5,810 bases of DNA, from contig JAOACU010000192.1 in assembly GCA_026417715.1 (NCBI GenBank), forward strand, positions 1 to 5,810. The letters run 5' to 3'. Below the pieces are notes generated by a model. The model did no database searches. It saw nothing but the letters and a program-made list of their open reading frames with translations, and was not told the origin of the DNA. Source of the stretch: Anaerolineae bacterium (GTDB taxonomy: Bacteria; Chloroflexota; Anaerolineae; UBA4142). Position numbers and translations under genes: made by a program. This document shows, in pieces, positions 1 to 4,698 of the stretch. Each line of letters starts with the position of its first letter. The first letter of the stretch is position 1.

Positions 1-30
1 CAACCCAACGTTGCGAGAGGCGATCGTCAC
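1..30 (-). CDS. Possible 5' end of a divergent gene (leaves the window on the left)
   Basis: On the minus strand a GTG codon (30 to 28) is followed by nine further open codons to the window edge (reads MTIASRNVGL). A GGAG (42 to 39) lies 8 nt upstream of it, and a near-consensus sigma-70 promoter stands just before that. Only ten codons are visible, so neither product nor frame can be verified. The real start could lie beyond the edge. The call rests entirely on the promoter, ribosome binding site and start arrangement. Confidence 0.25.
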   Translation of the reverse strand, partial: MTIASRNVGL

Positions 31-50
31 CTTGTGTGCTCCTAGCCACT

Positions 51-79
51 ATTATACTTTGAATGGTCTGTTTCGTCAA
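51..79 (-). promoter_or_regulatory. Leftward sigma-70 type promoter
   Basis: Read on the minus strand, TTGACG (79 to 74; 5 of 6 to consensus) and a perfect TATAAT (56 to 51) are separated by exactly 17 nt. A GGAG and a GTG codon follow within about 25 nt, giving a very short leader. The -35 box starts 2 bp from the outer edge of the 81-279 palindrome. This is the best promoter match in the window. Confidence 0.6.
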
Positions 80-80
80 A

Positions 81-279
81 GATGTGAGACAAGTTTGCTA
101 GGGCTGGTGCAGAGTCGGCGACTCGAAGTCGCCGCGACAACAACCCCAAGCCCGCCTTCGCGGGCTAAATTAGCCGACGTAGGTCGGCTTCGGGTAGTTG
201 TTGGCGTGAATTTATTCGCCTGTCAATAGACTTTGCACCAGCCCTGACACGTTTGAAACTTGTCCTACTGTATCACATC
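81..279. repeat. Long imperfect palindrome with nested hairpins (MITE-like or structured intergenic element)
   Basis: The outer arms are gatgtga (81-87) with tcacatc (273-279), gacaagttt (88-96) with aaacttgtc (256-264), and a 17-bp arm 100-116 with 229-245 that has one mismatch at 112. Inside are separate hairpins: 117-123/127-133 (GGCGACT, loop CGA), 149-155/160-166 (AGCCCGC, loop CTTC), 172-178/183-189 (AGCCGAC, loop GTAG) and 203-211/214-220 (bulged, TT loop). A further stem, CAACAACCCC-type (138-147 with 192-203, 2-nt bulge), encloses the second and third hairpins. The result is a cloverleaf. It encodes no credible protein. It could be a non-autonomous mobile element, a family of intergenic repeats, or a structured regulatory RNA or DNA. 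Copy number elsewhere in the genome is unknown. Confidence 0.75.
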
Positions 280-323
280 GAATTTTCTAGCATCTGCGTA
301 AGGTGAGCAAGTAAACGTAGTGT

Positions 324-352
324 TTTTCAATCCCATCGAATTGGTGTATAAT
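324..352 (+). promoter_or_regulatory. Promoter of the mcmA2-meaB operon
   Basis: A perfect TATAAT (347-352) is preceded by TTTTCA (324-329; 4 of 6 to TTGACA) with a 17-nt spacer. It lies about 28 nt upstream of the mcmA2 ATG, which has GGAG at 371-374. The stretch 280-323 between the palindrome and this promoter shows nothing recognisable. No operator or riboswitch fold is obvious; in particular I could not identify a cobalamin riboswitch. Confidence 0.55.
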
Positions 353-380
353 GTAAGCAAAACTCGTTGTGGAGTAAGGA

Positions 381-800
381 ATGACGGAACGACCGATTCG
401 CGTACTCGTTGCCAAACCGGGTTTGGATGGACACGATCGCGGCGCCAAAGTGGTCGCACGCGCGCTGCGCGATGCGGGAATGGAAGTGATTTACACCGGC
501 ATTCGTCAAACGCCAGAGATGATCGCCGAAGCCGCGCTGCAAGAAGACGTGGATGTCGTTGGACTTTCGATTTTGTCCGGCGCGCATCGTGAACTCTTTC
601 CGCGCATCGTCGAGCAACTCAAGCAACGCCAGTTGGACGATGTGGTGCTCGTGTGCGGCGGCATCATTCCCGATGATGACATCCCACTCATCAAACAAAT
701 GGGCTTTGCTGGCGTGTTCGGTCCGGGCACTTCGACGCAAGACATCGCGGCGTTCATCCGCGATCAGGTTGCCAAGAAACGCGGAGCGCGCGCCTCGTGA
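381..800 (+). CDS. mcmA2: Methylmalonyl-CoA mutase small (B12-binding) subunit
   Basis: This 139-residue protein is a stand-alone cobalamin-binding domain of an acyl-CoA mutase. It binds the lower axial face of adenosylcobalamin for a separate catalytic barrel subunit; the usual reaction is (R)-methylmalonyl-CoA to succinyl-CoA. The family signature is complete: D16-x-H18-x-x-G21, with His18 as the cobalt ligand, S63-I-L65, and G93-G94 in CGGIIP. The length fits the separate small subunits of archaea and some bacteria, not the single-chain mutases. The ATG has GGAG 6 nt upstream and a promoter before that. Its stop overlaps the meaB start. The large subunit (mcmA1) is absent here and must be encoded elsewhere. 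A small subunit of a related mutase (isobutyryl-CoA or 2-hydroxyisobutyryl-CoA) cannot be excluded. Confidence 0.92.
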   Translation: MTERPIRVLVAKPGLDGHDRGAKVVARALRDAGMEVIYTGIRQTPEMIAEAALQEDVDVVGLSILSGAHRELFPRIVEQLKQRQLDDVVLVCGGIIPDDDIPLIKQMGFAGVFGPGTSTQDIAAFIRDQVAKKRGARAS

Positions 801-1729
801 ATGCGGATTGGGTCGAACAGGTGCGCGCGGGCAATCCGCGCGCAATTGCGCGCGCCATCAGCGCGGTCGAGCGTGGTGGCAACGAGGCGCGCGCGGTCAT
901 CACCGCGCTCTTTCGATTCACCGGACGCGCACACATCGTTGGTGTGACTGGCGCGCCAGGCACCGGCAAAAGTACGCTCGTCAACGAAATCGCTAAACAC
1001 TATCGCCGACGCGGACAACGCGTCGGTATTGTTGCCGTTGACCCGACGAGTCCGTTCAGCGGCGGCGCGCTCTTGGGCGATCGCTTGCGAATGCAAGATT
1101 TGTCCGGCGATGCGGGCGTCTTCATTCGTTCGATGGCGACGCGCGGTTCACTCGGCGGACTTGCCGCTGCCACTGCCGATGCGGTCAAGGTGCTCGATGC
1201 GGCGGGGTTCGAGGTTATTCTCGTCGAAACCGTCGGCGCGGGACAAAACGAAGTGGACATTGCGCGTAACGCGCACACCACACTCGTCATCGAGGCACCG
1301 GGAATGGGTGATGACATTCAGGCGATCAAAGCCGGCATTATGGAGATTGCCGATTTGCTGATTGTCAACAAAGCCGATCACGATGAGGTGAGCGCGACGG
1401 TCGCCGCGCTCGAAATGAATTTGAATCTCAAACCCAAGTCGGAAAACGATTGGCGTCCGCCGGTGCTCAAGACGATTGCGACGACGGGCGAAGGCGTTGC
1501 CGAAGTGGTCGAATGGATTGGCAAGCATCGCGCGTATCTGGAGGCGAATCACTTGCTCGAAGCGCGCGAGCGCGCCCGCGCGCGTGCCGAGTTAGAGATG
1601 GTGGTACAACGCGAGTTGATGGCGCGTCTGTTGCGCGGCGTGAACGGCACCAAAATCGAATCCCTCGTCGAGCAAATCGTCGCGCGCGAAACCGACGTGT
1701 ACGCGGCGGCGGAAAAGTTGATTGGATGA
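797..1729 (+). CDS. meaB: MeaB/ArgK-type G-protein chaperone of methylmalonyl-CoA mutase
   Basis: This 310-residue SIMIBI-class GTPase helps load adenosylcobalamin into the mutase and protects it from inactivation. It shows a P-loop GAPGTGKS (52-59), the family stretch VDPTSPFSGGALLGDR (81-96) that includes the Mg-binding and switch region, the G3 region ETVGAGQNE (144-152) and the NKAD guanine-specificity motif (191-194). The C-terminal helices (about 250-310) match the dimerisation arm of the family. The GTG start at 797 overlaps the mcmA2 stop as GTGA; the nearby ATG at 801 is out of frame. Translation is therefore probably coupled. Length is normal for the family. The end overlaps the next gene by ATGA, and a degraded second copy of its last codons lies at 1966-2010. 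The old name ArgK (kinase) is a misannotation of this family. Confidence 0.95.
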   Translation: MNADWVEQVRAGNPRAIARAISAVERGGNEARAVITALFRFTGRAHIVGVTGAPGTGKSTLVNEIAKHYRRRGQRVGIVAVDPTSPFSGGALLGDRLRMQDLSGDAGVFIRSMATRGSLGGLAAATADAVKVLDAAGFEVILVETVGAGQNEVDIARNAHTTLVIEAPGMGDDIQAIKAGIMEIADLLIVNKADHDEVSATVAALEMNLNLKPKSENDWRPPVLKTIATTGEGVAEVVEWIGKHRAYLEANHLLEARERARARAELEMVVQRELMARLLRGVNGTKIESLVEQIVARETDVYAAAEKLIG

Positions 1730-2000
1730 AATTGAATTATTATTCAGATACTGATTCGTTATACATTGACTTGTCGGAGAGGACGAGTGTAGATTCAATG
1801 GAGGTTGCCCCCGGCGTCGTGTTGGATTTCGACGATGATGGCAATTTGGTGGGGATAGATATTGATCGCGCAAGTCGTGTGGTAAATTTAGCGCATTTGG
1901 AAGCAGAGGCATTGCCTATCCAGAGTTTCGCGCTAAAGCAGTCACAAATGACGGAAGCATAACCGGCGCGCGAAACAGATGTGTACGCGGTGGCGAAAAA
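1682..2000 (+). repeat. Pair of 35-bp direct repeats bracketing the DUF2283 gene
   Basis: Positions 1682-1716 (inside the meaB 3' end) and 1966-2000 agree at 31 of 35 bases without gaps, offset by 284 bp. The differences are at 1693/1977, 1696/1980, 1707/1991 and 1712/1996. The first two are synonymous in the meaB frame. The repeats enclose the DUF2283 gene almost exactly. Confidence 0.8.
1726..1962 (+). CDS. DUF2283 family small protein
   Basis: This 78-residue protein has the DUF2283 pattern: YYSDTDSLYIDL near the N terminus (5-16), then a conserved PGVVLDFDDDGNLVGIDI core (29-46) followed by an RAS turn (48-50). The molecular function of the family is not established. Members are often found beside small toxin-like genes such as DUF4258, so an antitoxin-type role is an inference. 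The ATG at 1726 overlaps the meaB stop as ATGA and is the natural start; the frame stays open further upstream only inside meaB. Codon use is visibly AT-richer than meaB, suggesting separate origin. No toxin partner follows; instead there is a decayed meaB tail. Confidence 0.8.
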   Translation: MKLNYYSDTDSLYIDLSERTSVDSMEVAPGVVLDFDDDGNLVGIDIDRASRVVNLAHLEAEALPIQSFALKQSQMTEA

Positions 2001-2010
2001 TGGAGTCTAG
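1966..2010 (+). pseudogene. Remnant duplicate of the meaB 3' end
   Basis: Read from 1966 the sequence gives ARETDVYAVAKNGV then TAG. The real MeaB C terminus is ARETDVYAAAEKLIG. The fragment is in frame with the preceding DUF2283 gene but behind its TAA. It has no start codon or upstream part, so it is only a scar. Its last bases (GGAG, 2002-2005) serve as the ribosome binding site of the next gene. Confidence 0.7.
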
Positions 2011-2012
2011 AA

Positions 2013-2327
2013 ATGGAACAAGTTTTGTCTTTACAACAATTGACAGATAAACTTTTGCGCCTTGAAAGTGAGATAGAATTAATCCGTCGAGCATTGCTAG
2101 AACATTCTCAACAGAATACTCCTGCACTAACGAGCACAGTTAAACCAATGCCAGGTTTCCGTTGGGCGGATAAGCAAACCCTACAACGCGAAATGAATGC
2201 TTTCCGCGCTTCCCTGTCTATTCGCACTGAGCCAATCGAGATTGAGGATTTACAACGAAGGATGGGAGAAGCAGGATTTGCACCCAACGAACTCAGCCAA
2301 AGCATCATAGAGGCACGGGAGAAATAG
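2013..2327 (+). CDS. Hypothetical 104-residue protein, possible antitoxin partner of a PIN toxin
   Basis: I do not recognise a named family. Residues about 4-33 form a heptad-like, leucine-rich amphipathic helix (LTDKLLRLESEIELIRRALL), likely a short coiled coil. A proline-containing linker and a charged C-terminal helical region follow. There is no signal peptide, membrane segment or clear DNA-binding motif. The ATG has GGAG 7 nt upstream (2002-2005). Its TAG stop lies 1 nt before the GTG start of a truncated VapC, the spacing typical of antitoxin-toxin pairs. That position is the main reason for suggesting an antitoxin-like role. Base composition is AT-richer than the flanking housekeeping genes, as for the neighbouring small genes. 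The hypothetical protein itself appears intact. Confidence 0.65.
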   Translation: MEQVLSLQQLTDKLLRLESEIELIRRALLEHSQQNTPALTSTVKPMPGFRWADKQTLQREMNAFRASLSIRTEPIEIEDLQRRMGEAGFAPNELSQSIIEAREK

Positions 2328-2328
2328 T

Positions 2329-2421
2329 GTGTTGCGTATCTACTTCGATGCTAGCGCGCTGGTCAAACGATACACTCAAGAAACAGGCACTGGTTGCAGT
2401 TTCAAACGGAGTGATAAATGA
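2329..2421 (+). pseudogene. Truncated VapC-like PIN-domain toxin (N-terminal fragment)
   Basis: A 30-codon frame starts at GTG 2329 behind GGGAG (2317-2321). It begins MLRIYFDASALVKRYTQETG, the typical start of a PIN-domain ribonuclease, including the first catalytic Asp (D7) and the ALVKRY helix. After residue about 21 the similarity stops, and the frame ends at TGA 2419-2421, within the start of the DUF433 gene. A full VapC has about 130 residues with three or four acidic active-site residues, so this fragment lacks most of the active site and cannot be a functional nuclease. It is best explained by a deletion joining the vapC start to the upstream region of the next gene, with the junction near 2390. 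Confidence 0.75.
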
Positions 2422-2630
2422 ACCCACTCTTGCAACGGATTTCAATTGATCCAAATGTTTGCTTCGGTAAACCCTGTATTCGTGGTACACGGATTTGGGT
2501 ATCGCTCATCCTTGATTTTTTGGCGAATGGTTGGACGATGGAACAAATTCTGGATGAATATCCGCAACTGCAGCGCGAAGACATCCTTGCCGCCATTGCC
2601 TACGGCGCCGAAAAATTTGTGGATCGTTGA
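2418..2630 (+). CDS. DUF433 family antitoxin-like protein
   Basis: This 70-residue protein shows the DUF433 pattern: RISIDPNVCFGKPCIRGTR (7-25), an inner helix, the acidic EYPQL turn (47-51) and the REDILAAIAYG helix (53-63). Together these make a small winged or helix-turn-helix type fold. Family members usually sit immediately before a DUF5615 (Mut7-C-like PIN) toxin gene and are taken as antitoxins. Here only 60 bp separate it from an unrelated gene, so it is an orphan. The ATG at 2418 has a good GGAG (2408-2411) 6 nt upstream and overlaps the stop of the vapC fragment as ATGA. Confidence 0.85.
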   Translation: MNPLLQRISIDPNVCFGKPCIRGTRIWVSLILDFLANGWTMEQILDEYPQLQREDILAAIAYGAEKFVDR

Positions 2631-2646
2631 GGTTGACCGAATTCGG

Positions 2647-2671
2647 ATTCACTCCTCGGATGAGAGTGAAT
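2647..2671. repeat. Small inverted repeat between the DUF433 and TPR-cyclophilin genes
   Basis: ATTCACTC (2647-2654) pairs with GAGTGAAT (2664-2671) across a 9-nt loop. There is no T tract after it, so a standard intrinsic terminator is unlikely. It could be an operator or a transcript-end hairpin. Confidence 0.35.
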
Positions 2672-2690
2672 TCTGACTCGTTGAACGCGT

Positions 2691-3647
2691 ATGAGTACTT
2701 CACCCGACCCTGAATCTCTGCTCGCTCAAGCCGAGCAAGCCATACAAGCCGAAGACTGGGACGGCGCGATCGCGCTGTACCGTCGCGTGCTCGAATTCGA
2801 CCGCGCCTTTCACGGCGCAGAAGCCAAGTTGCAGTGGACGTTGCGGATGAAAGAGATTGACGCGCTGTATCGGCAAGGCAAAGAGCACCTTGCCGCGCAA
2901 CGCTACACCGACGCGTTGACAGCGCTGCGTCAAGCGCGTCTGCTGTACGCCGGGCACTACAAGGACACCGACCAACTCATCGTCGAGGCGCAACGCGCCC
3001 TGCAACAAGAGCAATGGCGCGCGCGTAGCGTCGCCCAGAAAAAAGGTTGCTTTTTGACAAGCGCGCTTGCGCTTGTTGCACTGATACTAATCTTCGTGTT
3101 GATGGCGTGTGCCACAACACCCACCACTGGTCGCGCGGCGGATCGCGCGCCAGCGCAAAGGAGTGAAATGTACAAATCTGCACCACCGCTGACGATTGAC
3201 GTTAAAAAATCGTACATCGCAACCATCAAAACCGCAAAAGGCAATATCGTCGCGGAACTGTATCCCAAAGACGCGCCACAGCACGTCAACAATTTTGTTT
3301 TTCTCGCGCGCGAAGGATTTTACAACAACCTGACTTTTCATCGCGTTGTGCCAGGTTTTGTGATTCAAGGTGGCGATCCATTGGGCAACGGCACAGGCGG
3401 ACCCGGCTATGGCATTCCACCCGAAATCAAAGCCAAACACACCAAAGGCGCGCTCGCGATGGCGCGTCGCGCCGGTCCTGCCCAGACCACGCCGAGTAGT
3501 GGCAGTCAGTTTTACATCACACTCGCTCCGCAACCGGGTTTGGACGGCGAATACACCGTGTTTGGGCAAGTGATTAGCGGAATGGACGTGGTCGAAAAAA
3601 TCGCGGTGGGTGATGTGATTCACACCATCACCATCGAGGAAAAATAG
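2691..3647 (+). CDS. TPR-transmembrane-cyclophilin fusion (peptidyl-prolyl cis-trans isomerase)
   Basis: 318 residues in three parts. Residues about 8-105 are helical TPR-like repeats (AEQAIQAEDWDGAIALYRR; GKEHLAAQRYTDALTALRQA). Residues 117-140 are KK followed by a strongly hydrophobic segment ending LMAC, like a signal-anchor or lipoprotein signal. Residues 141-159 are a Thr/Ala-rich linker. Residues 160-318 are a complete bacterial cyclophilin, which isomerises Xaa-Pro bonds: FHRVVPGFVIQGGDP (216-230) with catalytic Arg218 and Gln226, SGSQFYITL (270-278), and LDGEYTVFG (284-292). Topology would put TPR in the cytoplasm and the isomerase outside. The ATG at 2691 has no good ribosome binding site. 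An ATG at 3168 (Met160) is preceded by AAAGGAG and begins MYKSAPP, so a separate 159-residue cytosolic isomerase may also, or instead, be made. Confidence 0.85.
   Translation: MSTSPDPESLLAQAEQAIQAEDWDGAIALYRRVLEFDRAFHGAEAKLQWTLRMKEIDALYRQGKEHLAAQRYTDALTALRQARLLYAGHYKDTDQLIVEAQRALQQEQWRARSVAQKKGCFLTSALALVALILIFVLMACATTPTTGRAADRAPAQRSEMYKSAPPLTIDVKKSYIATIKTAKGNIVAELYPKDAPQHVNNFVFLAREGFYNNLTFHRVVPGFVIQGGDPLGNGTGGPGYGIPPEIKAKHTKGALAMARRAGPAQTTPSSGSQFYITLAPQPGLDGEYTVFGQVISGMDVVEKIAVGDVIHTITIEEK
3157..3170 (+). promoter_or_regulatory. Internal ribosome binding site and start codon for the cyclophilin part
   Basis: AAAGGAG (3157-3163) stands 4 nt before an in-frame ATG (3168-3170). It is a stronger Shine-Dalgarno sequence than that of the annotated upstream start. 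Translation from here gives a 159-residue protein consisting only of the isomerase domain, the usual length of small bacterial cyclophilins. Confidence 0.55.
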
Positions 3648-3661
3648 TCGGGAGGTCTTCG

Positions 3662-4621
3662 ATGGCGAAGATGTTTGGCGAGATGGCAATTTTCAGCGGG
3701 CGAAGTAATCGTCCGCTTGCCGAAGCCATCTGCAAACACTTGAACATTCAACTCGACGAAGCCGACATTTTCGATTTTCCGAACGAAAACATTTTCGTTC
3801 AACTCAAGTGTAGCGTGCGCGGACAGGATGTGTTCTTTGTGCAAGGTTTGTCTTCGCCGGTGAATCGCAACATCGTCGAGATGCTCATTTTCATTGACGC
3901 GCTCAAACGCGCGTCCGCAGGGCGCATCACGGCGGTCATTCCGTTCTACGCCTATGGTCGTAGCGATAAGAAAGATCAACCGCGTGTGCCAATCACCGCG
4001 CGTCTCCTTGCCGATTTGATCGTTGCCGCTGGCGCCGATCGCTATATGACGATTGATTTGCATGCCGGACAGATTCAAGGTTTCTTCAGTATTCCTGGCG
4101 ATGAATTTTCCGCGTTCCCGACTCTTAGCGATTACCTCGTCGAAAAGCAAATTCCCGATGCGGTGGTCGTCGCCGCTGACTTGGGCTTTGCCAAAAAAGC
4201 GCGCAACTTTGCGCGTCGCCTCGATGTGCCGCTTGCGTTCGTCGAGAAACGACGCATCGGCAACGATCCGAAAGCACAAGCCATCACGCTCATCGGTGAT
4301 GTGCAAGGCAAGAACGCGATCATCGTGGACGATGAGGTGGACACGGCAGGCACACTCATCGAGGCAGTGCATCTATTGCAACAACACGGTGTACGAAAAA
4401 TTTTCTCGGTCTGTACGCATGCGACGCTCTCGCCACCTGCGATCGAACGCTTGCGTGCCGCACCCATCGAAGAATTCATTTGCACCGATACCGTGCCGAT
4501 TCCATCCGAAAAACGTTTACCGAACTTTACGATTCTCTCCGTCGCGCCACTCCTCGCCGAAACGATTTTGCGTACGCACGAAGGGCGAAGTGTGGGCGAG
4601 TATTTGCACGACACCCAGTAA
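3662..4621 (+). CDS. prs: Ribose-phosphate pyrophosphokinase (PRPP synthetase)
   Basis: This 319-residue cytosolic enzyme makes 5-phosphoribosyl-1-pyrophosphate from ribose-5-phosphate and ATP. The product feeds purine, pyrimidine, histidine, tryptophan and NAD synthesis. Visible elements are the N-terminal IFSGRSNRPLAEAI (10-23), DVFFVQ (56-61), SSPVNRN (64-70), ITAVIPFYAYGRSDKK (89-104), the metal- and ATP-site DLHAGQIQGFF (132-142), the catalytic-loop Lys196 and Arg198 in VEKRR, and the PRPP-binding loop VDDEVDTAGT (222-231). Length is standard. GGAGG (3651-3655) lies 6 nt before the ATG, and the gene follows the cyclophilin gene by 14 bp, suggesting co-transcription. The segment GRSDKK has Ser where the best-studied enzymes have Gln (RQDRK), and the PRPP loop has EV where they have MI or similar; this looks like a lineage variant and not a defect. 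Confidence 0.95.
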   Translation: MAKMFGEMAIFSGRSNRPLAEAICKHLNIQLDEADIFDFPNENIFVQLKCSVRGQDVFFVQGLSSPVNRNIVEMLIFIDALKRASAGRITAVIPFYAYGRSDKKDQPRVPITARLLADLIVAAGADRYMTIDLHAGQIQGFFSIPGDEFSAFPTLSDYLVEKQIPDAVVVAADLGFAKKARNFARRLDVPLAFVEKRRIGNDPKAQAITLIGDVQGKNAIIVDDEVDTAGTLIEAVHLLQQHGVRKIFSVCTHATLSPPAIERLRAAPIEEFICTDTVPIPSEKRLPNFTILSVAPLLAETILRTHEGRSVGEYLHDTQ

Positions 4622-4622
4622 A

Positions 4623-4689
4623 ATTGCAGATTGCAGATTGACGATTGCAGATTGAAAAAATCTGCAATCTGCAATCTAAAATCTGAAAT
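4623..4689. repeat. Palindrome built of 7-bp repeats between prs and secA
   Basis: Left arm: ATTGCAG, ATTGCAG, ATTGACG, ATTGCAG (4623-4650). Right arm: CTGCAAT, CTGCAAT, CTAAAAT, CTGAAAT (4662-4689). The inner stem GATTGCAGATT (4643-4653) pairs perfectly with AATCTGCAATC (4659-4669) around a 5-nt GAAAA loop; the outer part pairs imperfectly. Almost the whole 77-bp spacer is this element. A U tract is missing, so a standard intrinsic terminator is not supported. The following AGGA (4691-4694) is the likely secA ribosome binding site. Confidence 0.8.
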
Positions 4690-4698
4690 TAGGAACGT

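Noticed and set aside
11..229. Rightward 72-codon frame in the left intergenic region
   Set aside because: It runs through the hairpins of the palindrome, has no ribosome binding site, and its composition is that of structured non-coding DNA.
246..380. Cobalamin riboswitch upstream of mcmA2
   Set aside because: I could not find the B12-box-like core or a matching multi-helix fold in the leader. The putative promoter at 324-352 would leave a leader of only about 20 nt, too short for a riboswitch.
1450..1725. Upstream extension of the DUF2283 reading frame
   Set aside because: The extension lies wholly inside meaB in another frame and gives Arg-rich nonsense. The ATG at 1726 matches the family start.
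2040..2068. Perfect TTGACA at 2040-2045 as a promoter for the accessory genes
   Set aside because: It is inside the 104-residue gene and no -10 hexamer lies at 16-18 nt (GAAAGT at the 17-nt position).
2329..2630. VapC fragment plus DUF433 as a functional toxin-antitoxin pair
   Set aside because: The PIN fragment keeps only about 21 recognisable residues and one catalytic Asp, so it cannot be an active toxin.
2647..2671. Hairpin after the DUF433 gene as an intrinsic terminator
   Set aside because: The stem is only 8 bp, with a 9-nt loop and no following T run. Kept only as an inverted repeat.
3620..4372. Minus-strand open frame of 250 codons opposite prs
   Set aside because: It lies antisense to conserved prs codons, with no ribosome binding site or family resemblance; high GC content explains the lack of stops.
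4623..4689. Heptad array as a CRISPR array
   Set aside because: The units are 7 bp and contiguous, with no spacers, and the second half is the reverse complement of the first.
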